This document shows positions 8,541-16,822 of a stretch of 51,143 nt of DNA, piece after piece. Origin of the DNA: Bradyrhizobium sp. ORS 375 (lineage in GTDB: Bacteria > Pseudomonadota > Alphaproteobacteria > Rhizobiales > Xanthobacteraceae); NCBI RefSeq assembly GCF_000239775.1, contig NZ_CAFI01000273.1:1-51143 (forward strand), written 5' to 3'. A program made the translations under genes and the position numbers. The stretch's first letter is position 1; each line of letters starts with the position of its first letter. The notes under the pieces are model-generated. The model was given only the letters and a program-made list of their open reading frames with translations, did no database searches and was not told where the DNA came from.

Positions 8541-9550
8541 CGCGCCGGATCAGAACAGCGCTGTCGAGCGTACCGCTGCTGCTGCTCGGAGGCTGCAGCA
8601 ATTGGCAATCGGCCCTGGACGCGCGCGGCGCATCGGCGATCAGCCTCAAGCACCTCATCGTTCTGATCGTGGCGGTGTGCTCGGTGATCTGGGCGCTGGT
8701 GATGATCGCGATGATCCATGCGCTCTGGCGGCGCCGCGAGGCGTGGCGGGCGCCGCTGGACCTGAGGGCGCCGCGCGAGCGACGCATCGGCTGGATCGTG
8801 AGTATCTGCGTCGGCCTGACCGCCGTGATCATTGCCGGCTTCACGGTCGCGAGCTTCTTCACCACGCGCAACATCAGCGTCGCCGGGCAGGACGACCTCA
8901 CCATCCGCATCGGCGGATTGCAGTGGTGGTGGAGCGTCGAATATCTCGGCCCCGATCCGGCCCGGGGCTTCGTCAGCGCGAACGAAATTCACATTCCGAC
9001 CGGACGCAATGTGCGCCTGCTGCTGCAGGGCGACGACGTGATCCATTCGTTCTGGGTGCCGAGCCTCGCAGGGAAGCAGGACCTCATTCCCGGGCGCATC
9101 AACGAGATCACCATCCGCGCCGACAGGCCGGGCACCTATCGCGGCCAATGCGCGGAATTCTGCGGCCTGCAGCACGCGCATATGGGCTTTCTGGTGACGG
9201 CCGATACGCCCGAGGAGTTCGCGAAATGGGCCGAGGCGCAGCGCGCCACGGCCGCAAGCACCACCGACGACGAAGAGATCGCCGCCGGCCGCGACACCTT
9301 CATGCGCAAGCCTTGCGCCGGCTGCCACAGCATCCGCGGCACGCAGGCGACCGGCACGAGCGGCCCCGACCTCACGCATGTCGGCAGCCGCGCCTTCATT
9401 GCCGCCGGCCTGCTGCCGACCTCGCGCGGCGCGCTCGCCGCCTGGATCAGCGATCCGCAGACGCTCAAGCCCGGCAACAACATGCCGCTGGTGCCGCTAT
9501 CGCCCGATGAGCTGCGCGCGGTATCGGCCTATCTCGCGAGCCTGAAATGA
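8537..9550 (+). CDS. coxB: cytochrome c oxidase subunit II with fused cytochrome c (caa3 type), copy B
   Basis: The 337-aa subunit II has a lipoprotein-type signal (LLLLGGC, Cys20), two helices (about 40-63 and 86-108), and a cupredoxin domain with CuA ligands H170, C205, E207, C209, H213 and M216. A C-terminal cytochrome c carries CAGCH at 260-264 and a Met ligand near 316. GTG start and upstream stop form a GTGA overlap. Domain order matches copy A, but the protein is clearly diverged (shorter periplasmic linker, lipid anchor), so the two operons are old duplicates or separate acquisitions rather than a recent tandem duplication. Confidence 0.93.
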   Translation: MTRRIRTALSSVPLLLLGGCSNWQSALDARGASAISLKHLIVLIVAVCSVIWALVMIAMIHALWRRREAWRAPLDLRAPRERRIGWIVSICVGLTAVIIAGFTVASFFTTRNISVAGQDDLTIRIGGLQWWWSVEYLGPDPARGFVSANEIHIPTGRNVRLLLQGDDVIHSFWVPSLAGKQDLIPGRINEITIRADRPGTYRGQCAEFCGLQHAHMGFLVTADTPEEFAKWAEAQRATAASTTDDEEIAAGRDTFMRKPCAGCHSIRGTQATGTSGPDLTHVGSRAFIAAGLLPTSRGALAAWISDPQTLKPGNNMPLVPLSPDELRAVSAYLASLK

Positions 9551-11460
9551 CCGACACGATCGCCCACGCTCAGATCCTGGATACCGAGCTGGAACGTCCC
9601 AGGCTCACCGGCCAGCTTGCGGAGACCTGGAAGACTGAAAGCGGCCTGTGGGGCGCCCTGTCCACCGTCGACCACAAGATCATCGGCCGCCGCTACATCA
9701 CCACCGCCTTCGTGTTTCTCCTGCTCGGCGGCGTGCTGGCGATCCTGATGCGGTTGCAGCTCGCAGGACCTGAACAGCGGCTGATCGGCCCCGACCGCTA
9801 CAACCAGATCTTCACGATTCATGGCGCGAACATGATGTTCCTGTTCGCGGTGCCGGTGATGGAGGCGATGGGCGTGTATCTGGTGCCGCTGATGGTCGGC
9901 ACGCGCAACATCGCCTTTCCGCGGCTGAATGCGTTTTCCTACTGGATGTTCCTGGCCGGCGGGCTCGTGCTGTGGATCTCGTTCGCGCTGGACATGGGAC
10001 CTGACGTCGGCTGGTTCGCCTACGTGCCGCTGTCCGGGCCGCAATATGCGCCGGGCAAGCGCGCCGACATCTGGGCGCAGATGATCACCTTCACCGAGGT
10101 CGCAGCCCTCGCGGTCGCGGTCGAGATCGTCGTCACCGTGTTCAAGCAGCGCGCGCCCGGCATGTCGCTCGACCGCATTCCGCTGTTCGTGTGGGCGATG
10201 CTGGTGACGTCGTTCGTCGTGATCATGGCGATGCCCGCGATCATGGTCGCCAGCACCAGCCTCATCCTCGACCGTCTCGTCGGGACGCACTTCTTCAACC
10301 CGGCCGAAGGCGGCGACGTGCTGCTGTGGCAGCATCTGTTCTGGTTCTTCGGTCATCCCGAGGTCTACATCATCTTCATTCCCGCGGTCGGCATGGTCTC
10401 GACCCTGGTCGCAACGTTCTCGCGCCGGCCGGTGTACGGCTATCTCGCGCTGGTCGTGGCGCTGATCGGCACCGGCATTCTCGCCTTTGGCCTGTGGGTG
10501 CACCACATGTTCACGACCGGGCTGCCGCGGCTCGGCGAGAGCTTCTTCACCGCCCCCAGCATGGCGATCGCCATTCCCTCCGGCGTCCAGATCTTCTGCT
10601 GGATCGCAACGCTGTGGGAGGGCCGGCCGGTGTTCAAGACGCCGCTGCTGTTCGTGATCGGCTTCATCGTCACCTTTGTCATCGGCGGCCTCACCGGCGT
10701 GATGGTCGCCTCGGTGCCGTTCGACACCCAGGTGCACGACACCTATTTCGTCGTCGCCCATTTCCACTACGTGCTGATCGGCGGCGCCGTGTTTCCGCTG
10801 CTCGGCGCGGTGTATTACTGGTTCCCCAAGTTCACCGGCCGGATGATGAGCGAGCGGCTCGGCCGCTGGGCGTTCGGGCTGATCTTCATCGGCTTCCACG
10901 CCACGTTCTTTCCGATGCACATTCTCGGCCTCGAGGGCATGCCGCGGCGGGTCTACACCTATCAGCCCGACCTGCCCTGGCACGGGCTCAATCTGTTCGC
11001 CAGCGCCAGCGCGGTCGTTCTCGCCGCGGGCTTTCTCGTCTTCTTCATCGACGTCGTGATGAGCGCCCGCTCGGGCAATCTCGCCGGTGACAATCCCTGG
11101 GACGCGCCGACCCTGGAATGGGCGACATCCTCGCCGCCGCCGGCCTACAACTTCGCCCACATGCCGGTCGTCAGCGGCGCCCACCCGCTGTGGGAACAGC
11201 CGGGCGCATTGAACGTGGCCGATGGATTGCATACCGATAGGCGCGAAGTCCTGGTGACGGCGATCACGACGGCCGCCCCTCAGGCGCGCGAATCCTCGCC
11301 GCAGAATTCGATCTGGCCGCTACTGACGGCGATCGCCACCAGCATCATGCTGATCTGGTCGATCTTCTCGCCCTGGGCGGTGGTGTGGGGCTCGATCCCG
11401 ATCGCGATCACGCTGATCGGCTGGTTCTGGCCCAAGGGCACGCCGGAGGACGAGGCATGA
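9547..11460 (+). CDS. coxA: heme-copper oxidase subunit I, copy B, D- and K-channel residues replaced
   Basis: Catalytic subunit I, 637 aa. Heme and copper ligands are intact: H92, H270 with Y274 in a canonical GHPEVY, VHHMF, and the two His of AHFHYVL. The Mg-site HD pair (VHDTY) is present. In contrast to copy A, Glu272 is kept, but the D-channel Asp is Asn121 (TRNIAFPRLN) and the K-channel Lys is Gln348 (SGVQIFCW). Both normal proton entry residues are therefore absent. It overlaps subunit II by 4 nt (ATGA) and is followed by subunit III with another ATGA overlap. Confidence 0.93.
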   Translation: MTDTIAHAQILDTELERPRLTGQLAETWKTESGLWGALSTVDHKIIGRRYITTAFVFLLLGGVLAILMRLQLAGPEQRLIGPDRYNQIFTIHGANMMFLFAVPVMEAMGVYLVPLMVGTRNIAFPRLNAFSYWMFLAGGLVLWISFALDMGPDVGWFAYVPLSGPQYAPGKRADIWAQMITFTEVAALAVAVEIVVTVFKQRAPGMSLDRIPLFVWAMLVTSFVVIMAMPAIMVASTSLILDRLVGTHFFNPAEGGDVLLWQHLFWFFGHPEVYIIFIPAVGMVSTLVATFSRRPVYGYLALVVALIGTGILAFGLWVHHMFTTGLPRLGESFFTAPSMAIAIPSGVQIFCWIATLWEGRPVFKTPLLFVIGFIVTFVIGGLTGVMVASVPFDTQVHDTYFVVAHFHYVLIGGAVFPLLGAVYYWFPKFTGRMMSERLGRWAFGLIFIGFHATFFPMHILGLEGMPRRVYTYQPDLPWHGLNLFASASAVVLAAGFLVFFIDVVMSARSGNLAGDNPWDAPTLEWATSSPPPAYNFAHMPVVSGAHPLWEQPGALNVADGLHTDRREVLVTAITTAAPQARESSPQNSIWPLLTAIATSIMLIWSIFSPWAVVWGSIPIAITLIGWFWPKGTPEDEA

Positions 11461-12059
11461 AGGAGCGCGTCGTTCTCGATCTGTCGAAGCTGCCGCTGCA
11501 CGGGCTCGGCCCGGCCAGCGTGACCTGGTGGGGCACGCTCGGCTTCATGCTGATCGAGGGCACCGGCTTCGCGCTGGTTATCGCGGTCTATCTCTATCTG
11601 ATGAGCCTCGCGCCGGTCTGGCCGTTGAACGCGCAACCACCGGACGTGCTGGCGGGCACGCTGATGACAGTGGTGCTGGCCGCGAGCGTCATTCCGAACA
11701 TCATGCTGTCGCGCTGGGCCGAGCACCAGGATCTGCGCAAGGTGCGCATCGGCATGGTCGTGATGTCCGCGCTCGGCATCGTGCCGCTGATCATCCGCGT
11801 GTTCGAGTTCGCGGCGCTCAACGTGAAATGGGACACCAATGCCTATGGCTCCGTGGTGTGGACGCTGCTCGGGCTGCACACCACGCACATCGTCACCGAC
11901 CTGATCGACACGCTGGTGCTGACCGCGCTGATGTTCTCGCGGCATGGCGACAACCTGCGCCGCTACGGCGATGTCCAGGACAACGCGATGTATTGGAACT
12001 TTGTCGTGGCGGCGTGGCTTCCGATCTATGGCTGCATCTATTGGCTGGCACGGATATGA
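11457..12059 (+). CDS. coxC: cytochrome c oxidase subunit III (short form), copy B
   Basis: The 200-aa membrane protein has about five helices and aligns in layout with copy A of subunit III (start near VTWWGTLGFMLIEG, then IIRVFEFAAL, then LLGLHTTHIVTDLIDT and a final YWNFVVAAWL). It is more diverged than copy A: the GFHMGHV motif reads GLHTTHI. The ATG overlaps the subunit I stop (ATGA); an in-frame start further upstream would lie inside subunit I. It overlaps the next gene by 4 nt. Confidence 0.86.
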   Translation: MKERVVLDLSKLPLHGLGPASVTWWGTLGFMLIEGTGFALVIAVYLYLMSLAPVWPLNAQPPDVLAGTLMTVVLAASVIPNIMLSRWAEHQDLRKVRIGMVVMSALGIVPLIIRVFEFAALNVKWDTNAYGSVVWTLLGLHTTHIVTDLIDTLVLTALMFSRHGDNLRRYGDVQDNAMYWNFVVAAWLPIYGCIYWLARI

Positions 12060-12391
12060 CCGCACCGACGACCACGGCAAAGCTTTCGGCCTGGGCCGGC
12101 CTCGTGATCGGGGGGCTTGCGTGGGCCGCCAACACCCAGCTCGGGGAGATGCTGCCGACCAACGATTGCATCAGCACGATGCGCCCGTCGGCCATCGTTT
12201 CGGCAGCGCTGCTCGTCATGGTTCTCGCCGCCGCCGGCCTGTCATGGTGGCTCGACGGCAAGCCATCGGCGCGGGCCGACCGGACGCTGCCGTTCGCGTC
12301 CCACTTGAGCGCGCTGACCGCGCTGCTGTTCGCCTTCGCGTTGCTGCTGCAGGCGATCGCCTCCCTGGTGCTGAGCGGATGCGAGCGCTGA
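12056..12391 (+). CDS. oxidase-cluster small membrane protein, operon B
   Basis: Small 111-aa protein with three hydrophobic segments (about 10-27, 42-61, 84-106). It occupies the same operon position as the 146-aa protein of operon A and shares the layout of a polar loop with Cys (LPTNDCIS) between helices one and two. It is probably an accessory or assembly subunit of oxidase B. It is coupled to its neighbours by 4-nt and 13-nt overlaps. No named family was recognised. Confidence 0.72.
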   Translation: MTAPTTTAKLSAWAGLVIGGLAWAANTQLGEMLPTNDCISTMRPSAIVSAALLVMVLAAAGLSWWLDGKPSARADRTLPFASHLSALTALLFAFALLLQAIASLVLSGCER

Positions 12392-13269
12392 TCCTCCCTC
12401 TGGTGCTGCTGCTTGCGCCCGACGGCGCAGCGTGGGCGCATGGCGGTGCGCCTGATGGCGAAGTCGCGTCCTGGACGTTCGATCCCTGGATCGTCACGCC
12501 TCTGCTCACCAGCGGGCTCCTCTATGCGGCCGGCAGCGTGAGGCTGGCTCGCCGCGTCCATCGTCTCAATTCGGTTCGCGCCGGCGCGTTCTGGACCGGC
12601 TGGCTCACACTCGCGGCGACGCTGACCTCGCCGCTGCATTGGCTCGGCGAGCATCTGTTCACCTTTCACATGATCGAGCATGAGATTCTGATGGCGATCT
12701 CTGCGCCGCTGATCGTCGCCTCACGCCCACTCGGAACGATGCTCTGGGCTTTGCCCCGCGGCGTGAGACGCTGGAGCGGCAGGACGTTGAACCTGCCGAT
12801 GCTGCGCAGCGCATGGTCCTGGCTCGTACGCGGCGGCAACGCCACCCTGCTCCACGGCGTCGCGATCTGGGTCTGGCACGTCCCAGTCCTGTTCGATGCC
12901 GCCGTCGATCAGGTCGCGCTGCATCGGCTGCAACATCTGAGCTTCTTCGGCACCGCCGTGCTGTTCTGGTGGGCCGTGCTGTGGCGCAGCCAGGCGGGCG
13001 CCGCGGCGTGGCACGTGGTGATCACGATGCTCCACACCAGCGTGCTCGGCGCGCTGATGGCGCTGGCGCCGCGCGTACTCTACAGCGCCCAGACCGCCAG
13101 CTCGGCCGCATGGGGATTGACGCCGCTCGAGGACCAGCAGCTCGCCGGGCTGATCATGTGGGTGCCAGCCGGCACGATCTATGCCGGCGCAGCGCTCGTG
13201 CTCATCGTGCTTTGGATCAAGAGCTCCAGCGAGAAAGCGAGGCCGTCCGATGTCCTCCATGCTGTCTAG
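12379..13269 (+). CDS. ctaG: CtaG-type (caa3) cytochrome c oxidase assembly factor, copy B
   Basis: The 296-aa polytopic membrane protein of the caa3_CtaG family has a signal-like N-terminus ending in WAHGGAP and motifs matching copy A: MIEHEILMAISAPLIV, WVWHVPVLFD, HRLQHLSFF and a final LEDQQLAGLIMWVPAG. It probably assists copper insertion into oxidase B. The start was placed at the ATG 13 nt inside the preceding gene, because the frame continues backward only through upstream coding sequence. It overlaps the following cytochrome gene by 20 nt. Confidence 0.9.
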   Translation: MRALILPLVLLLAPDGAAWAHGGAPDGEVASWTFDPWIVTPLLTSGLLYAAGSVRLARRVHRLNSVRAGAFWTGWLTLAATLTSPLHWLGEHLFTFHMIEHEILMAISAPLIVASRPLGTMLWALPRGVRRWSGRTLNLPMLRSAWSWLVRGGNATLLHGVAIWVWHVPVLFDAAVDQVALHRLQHLSFFGTAVLFWWAVLWRSQAGAAAWHVVITMLHTSVLGALMALAPRVLYSAQTASSAAWGLTPLEDQQLAGLIMWVPAGTIYAGAALVLIVLWIKSSSEKARPSDVLHAV

Positions 13270-13660
13270 ACCGGTGCTGATCAGCGCCGTCGTCGTCATC
13301 GCGCTCGTCGCCATTGCCGGCCCGACCACCATGGCCTGGTCGTCACGCCAGCAGAGCGAACGCGCCGCCCGCGCGATGACCGGCGGAGATCCGGCTCATG
13401 CCCCCGAGTTGATGCGGCGCTACGGCTGCGCCGGATGTCATACCATTGCCGGCATCACCGGCGCGGACGGACAGGTCGGACCACCACTCACCGGGTTGCG
13501 CCAGCGGGTCTATATCGGCGGCGTCGCCAACAACTCCGCCGACAATCTGGTGCAATGGATCGTCTCGCCGCAAATCTTTTCGCCGCGCACCGCAATGCCG
13601 GCCACGGGGATCACCGCGGCCGAAGCCCGCGACGTCGCGGCCTATCTCTATTCGCACTGA
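13250..13660 (+). CDS. membrane-anchored cytochrome c closing oxidase operon B
   Basis: The 136-aa protein has an N-terminal hydrophobic anchor (about 8-29) followed by a monoheme cytochrome c domain with CAGCH (about 60-64) in MRRYGCAGCHTI and a likely Met ligand in RTAMPATG. It could be a second electron carrier for oxidase B. Operon A has no counterpart in this position. The start ATG lies inside the ctaG end; the frame runs 23 codons further upstream but only through ctaG. The gene ends 4 nt before the 3' end of the convergent diheme cytochrome gene. Confidence 0.87.
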   Translation: MSSMLSRPVLISAVVVIALVAIAGPTTMAWSSRQQSERAARAMTGGDPAHAPELMRRYGCAGCHTIAGITGADGQVGPPLTGLRQRVYIGGVANNSADNLVQWIVSPQIFSPRTAMPATGITAAEARDVAAYLYSH

Positions 13661-13664
13661 GCGG

Positions 13665-14600
13665 TCACGGCTTCGGCGTCGGTCGCGCCGGCAACGCCTT
13701 GATGTAGGCCGCGATCGCATCGCGGTCCTGCTGCGGCAGTTGCGCAGTGTTGATGACGACGTCAGCCATCGACGAGCCGACGCGGCCATGGTCGGGCGTG
13801 TTGCCGGACTTCAGCAACTCGGCAATCTGGCTTTGCGACCAGTGCCCGATCCGCGCCGGCGTGATGTTGGGATAGAAGCCGGTGCCGACCGGGTCCTCGC
13901 CACCGGCAAACCGCGTCTTGTCCTTGACGCCGCCAAACAGGTCGCGCGAGGAGTGGCATTCGTCACAGTGCCCGAGCGCTTCGACCAGATAGCGGCCGCG
14001 ATTCCATTGCGCATCGTGCGACGGATCCGGCTTGATCTCGCCCGGCCTGAAATACAGCAGCTTCCAGAAACCGACGACGCGACGGATCTGGAACAGCGGA
14101 TCGAGCTGATGCGGCGGCGCGCGCCCATGCACCGCCGGCAAGGTGCGCAGATAGGCCATGAGATCGGCCACGTCGCCGACGCTCATATGCGCAAAGCTCG
14201 GATAGGGAAACACCGGATAGTAATGGCTGCCAGCGGGCGAGACGCCGCTCAGGAGCGCGTTTCCGAGGTCCTTGACCGTCCAGGCGCCGATCCCGTCGAC
14301 AGGATCGCTGGAGATGTTCGGCGCGCGGAACGTGCCATAGGGCGAGGCCAGCGCAATGCCGCCGCCAAGCTTCAGCCGGTCCGACTGGCCCGGCGAGGCG
14401 TGACAGGACGAGCAATCGCCGGCGAGGAACACCTGCTCGCCGCGCTTGGGATCGCCCACCTGATCATAGAGGCCGGTCGCATCCGCCGAGAAGGCGGGCC
14501 TCGGCGCGGTGATCAGCCACGCCACCGCGGCGCCGATCACACAGATGCCAAGAGCTGCTGCAGACAACCTGATCCAGAGCCGCTTCCACCGCCGCGTCAA
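13665..14600 (-). CDS. diheme c-type cytochrome
   Basis: The 311-aa protein has an N-terminal membrane anchor or signal (about 11-32) and two heme motifs, CSSCH (about 63-67) and CDECH (about 212-216). Layout resembles the cytochrome subunits of periplasmic alcohol or gluconate dehydrogenases and thiosulfate dehydrogenase-like proteins (LASPYGTFRAPNIS, FPYPSFAHMS, GTGFYPNITP). Its donor is unknown. Placed end to end with oxidase operon B, it may feed that branch. The start is TTG, supported by a GGGAG ribosome site about 9 nt upstream; no ATG or GTG in frame lies near. Confidence 0.87.
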   Translation of the reverse strand: MTRRWKRLWIRLSAAALGICVIGAAVAWLITAPRPAFSADATGLYDQVGDPKRGEQVFLAGDCSSCHASPGQSDRLKLGGGIALASPYGTFRAPNISSDPVDGIGAWTVKDLGNALLSGVSPAGSHYYPVFPYPSFAHMSVGDVADLMAYLRTLPAVHGRAPPHQLDPLFQIRRVVGFWKLLYFRPGEIKPDPSHDAQWNRGRYLVEALGHCDECHSSRDLFGGVKDKTRFAGGEDPVGTGFYPNITPARIGHWSQSQIAELLKSGNTPDHGRVGSSMADVVINTAQLPQQDRDAIAAYIKALPARPTPKP

Positions 14601-14774
14601 CGCGCTTCACTCCCTGAGCAGACGCGAGCCTGAACGCGATCGCGGCCGCGAATGTTCCTGCGCGGGGAACACAGGCTCACGGAACAATAGGAACGATTCG
14701 ACCTGCCGATCTTGAATTGGGTTGTGAGTGGGAATGGGCCGCCGGGATCCGACGGCTGATGAGGACGATGCCGG
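14601..14774. promoter_or_regulatory. divergent control region with clustered GGAAC boxes
   Basis: This 174-bp spacer separates the diheme cytochrome (minus) from the Crp/Fnr-like gene (plus). It holds an inverted pair GTTCC (14654-14658) and GGAAC (14666-14670) separated by 7 nt, and two more direct GGAAC boxes at 14681-14685 and 14690-14694. None has CGTT at the EcfG distance. The boxes could be binding half-sites of the neighbouring regulator or -35 elements. A ribosome site (GAGGA) lies 9 nt before the plus-strand start. Function is inferred. Confidence 0.4.
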
Positions 14775-15569
14775 ATGCAGGCAGGTTTTGCGTTCACGAA
14801 GCTGGCTGACCGCCTGACCAGCCTGTTGGAGCTATCAAGCGACGATCTCGAGTTCCTGGCGCGAATGCCCAGCTCCATCCGAAGCTTCGTCCCGCATGAG
14901 GAGGTCTGGCGCAAGGGCGATGAGCCCTCGGCGTGCTGCCTGCTGCTGCAGGGCTATCTCTGCTGGAAGGATGCCGACGCCGGCGCCGGCCAGATCACCG
15001 CGATCTACGTTCCCGGCGACGTGCCCGATCTCTTCACCACCATCGTGCCGCAAGTCACCGCGCAGCTCTGCGCGTTGAGCCCGGCCGTGGCGGCATTCGT
15101 GCCGCACGCCTTCTTTCGCGAGGCTCGCGCACACTCCGCGCGGCTGGCGCACGCGCTGTCGCTGCTGATGCTGGCGGACGCCGCAGCGCTCAGGACGTGG
15201 CTCACCAATCTCGGCAGCCGCGACTCGCTGAGCCGGGTGGCGCATCTGATCTGCGAAGTCACCATGCGGCTGCGCGCGGTCGGCCTCGGGCGCGACCTGC
15301 GCTTCCCATCGCCGTTCACGCAATCGGATCTCGCGGCGATCTGCGGCATCTCGCCGGTGCACGCCAATCGGACGATCCAGGATCTCCGCCGCCGCGCGCT
15401 GCTGCACTGGCATTCGCGCACGATCACGGTGACGGATTGGGATGGACTGACGCGGCTGGCCGGCTTTCGTCCGGACTATCTGATGCTGCGCCAATCGCCG
15501 GCGCTGGAGCCGCACGCTCTCCTGCAGCAGTCCGCAGGCTCTCCGCTCGAATCGTCTGCCCAGAGCTGA
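14775..15569 (+). CDS. Crp/Fnr-family transcription regulator
   Basis: The 264-aa regulator has an N-terminal cyclic-nucleotide-binding-like sensor domain (about 25-140), a dimerisation helix, and a C-terminal winged helix-turn-helix (about 175-245) with the recognition part in DLAAICGISPVHANRTIQDL. The N-terminal four-Cys cluster of true Fnr is absent; the Cys pair in ACCLLLQGYLCW is not an Fnr pattern. The effector is unknown. Its position beside two oxidase operons and cytochrome genes suggests control of respiration. Its last 146 nt overlap the 3' end of the convergent GT9-like gene, so the two transcripts are antisense there. Confidence 0.88.
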   Translation: MQAGFAFTKLADRLTSLLELSSDDLEFLARMPSSIRSFVPHEEVWRKGDEPSACCLLLQGYLCWKDADAGAGQITAIYVPGDVPDLFTTIVPQVTAQLCALSPAVAAFVPHAFFREARAHSARLAHALSLLMLADAAALRTWLTNLGSRDSLSRVAHLICEVTMRLRAVGLGRDLRFPSPFTQSDLAAICGISPVHANRTIQDLRRRALLHWHSRTITVTDWDGLTRLAGFRPDYLMLRQSPALEPHALLQQSAGSPLESSAQS

Positions 15570-16497
15570 TCGCAGCAACGCGGCCACGAAGCGCTTGCAC
15601 GACCTCTGCGACGACCCCGCTCCAGTCTCCAGGAGACTGCTGGTGAAACAGCCTTGCCTGCGGATACCAATAGGTTCGGCATCCCCAGGCGGGCCAGCGC
15701 CAATCGCAATCCGCATGCAGCATGATCCAGGCCTCGCACCCGAGTGCGCCAGCCAGATGCGCCACCATGGTGTCGACGGTGATGACGAGATCGAGCGCAC
15801 GCAGCGTGTTCGCGAGCACCTCGATATCGGGTGAACTTGCGTCGCGAGCCCCGATGTCAGTCACCTCGGCGGCCGGGAGTTCGGGCTGCAATGAGAACGC
15901 GGCCACGCCGGGGATCACCAGGGTTCGAACGAGGCTGGCCGGCAGCTCGCGCCGCTTATCCCAATTCCCGACTCGCCACACCAGCCCGACGGAGACTGCA
16001 TCTCGCGCCGGCAACGCGAGCGGCGGGCCTGCCGGCGCGAGATAAGCTGCGCGCATGCTGACGTCGTGGCGGTCAGCTCGGAGCGCATGCGCAAGCTCCA
16101 TGATCTCGATGTCGACGTCGAAGCTGACATCAGGCGCGCCGTCATGCAGGGGAAGCACACGCGCTATGCCCGGGATTCGCGCGATCAGACCGCAGAGCGG
16201 CGGCTGGCACCACACGATGACCTCTCGGGCGATGCGCGCCAGTGCAGGCAGAAAACGGGCAAACTGAATCGTGTCGCCGAGCCCATGATAGCAGCGCACC
16301 AGCACAACCCGGTCGGCGAGGTCCTCGCCGCGCCAGATCTTCTGCAGGTGACGCGGCCCCTCATGCTTGGGCGGGCCGCTGGCCCGGAGCTCCGACAGAT
16401 CGCGGTCGGCGATCGCCCATGCGCGCGCGAAGTCTTGCCCGCGCATGGCGGCGACCCAATCGTTCTCGTCCGAGCTGTAGCCCCCCGCTTCGCTCAC
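15424..16497 (-). CDS. GT9-like (heptosyltransferase-fold) protein
   Basis: The 357-aa protein resembles the glycosyltransferase family 9 domain often found behind TPR repeats. Visible motifs are VRCYHGLGDTIQFARFLPAL near residue 65 and a C-terminal donor-site segment VITVDTMVAHLAGALGCEAW, followed by WRWPAWG. No TPR repeats are present here. The GTG start overlaps the upstream stop (GTGA), so translation is coupled to the 91-aa gene before it; ATG 16446 is an alternative. The C-terminal 45 residues or so, after the conserved domain, are low-complexity and antisense to the Crp/Fnr gene. The acceptor is unknown. Confidence 0.78.
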   Translation of the reverse strand: MSEAGGYSSDENDWVAAMRGQDFARAWAIADRDLSELRASGPPKHEGPRHLQKIWRGEDLADRVVLVRCYHGLGDTIQFARFLPALARIAREVIVWCQPPLCGLIARIPGIARVLPLHDGAPDVSFDVDIEIMELAHALRADRHDVSMRAAYLAPAGPPLALPARDAVSVGLVWRVGNWDKRRELPASLVRTLVIPGVAAFSLQPELPAAEVTDIGARDASSPDIEVLANTLRALDLVITVDTMVAHLAGALGCEAWIMLHADCDWRWPAWGCRTYWYPQARLFHQQSPGDWSGVVAEVVQALRGRVAAISSGQTIRAESLRTAAGERAAPAPAIGAASDSPDESRPAASVHPNPSP

Positions 16498-16769
16498 GAG
16501 TCGCGGCGAACGAATTTGTGGAACCGGCTGATCTTCCCGTCCTTGGTGCGGTCCTGGTAGAGGAAGGCCAATTCGGACTCATCGAACTTGCGGAAGAATT
16601 CGTCCCAATCGATCTCGTCCAACGACTTCTCCTTGGCGCCGAAGTCGATGCGCAGGATGCCTGCGTGACCGTTTTCTTCGGTCGACGCGACCGTGGACGG
16701 TCGGCCGTCGCGCTCCTCGGCCCATTTGCGGATCTTGTTGTGATCGGTGGTGGTTGCGCTCTCGCTCAT
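16494..16769 (-). CDS. small soluble stress-type protein, unknown function
   Basis: The 91-aa acidic, soluble protein begins MSESATTTDHNKIRKWAEE and continues with a conserved-looking core ending in DWDEFFRKFDESELAFLYQD. Small proteins with this layout (HxxIRKWAE..., then DEFFxKFDES.LAFLYQ) are widespread in Bradyrhizobium-type genomes and are often mislabelled as 1,4-alpha-glucan branching enzymes; that is recalled rather than searched. The start is fixed by an AGGAG site 8 nt upstream. An EcfG-like promoter lies upstream on the same strand, so expression in general stress is likely. It is coupled to the GT9-like gene by a GTGA overlap. Confidence 0.78.
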   Translation of the reverse strand: MSESATTTDHNKIRKWAEERDGRPSTVASTEENGHAGILRIDFGAKEKSLDEIDWDEFFRKFDESELAFLYQDRTKDGKISRFHKFVRRDS

Positions 16770-16822
16770 GGCGGACTCCTCACAAGACGTGCGAGGCCGA
16801 TCATGCCTCGCTGCTGCGATCA

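Noticed and set aside
9529-11232. 567-codon minus-strand frame over subunit I, copy B
   Set aside because: Same antisense artefact as in copy A; the plus strand encodes intact heme and copper ligands.
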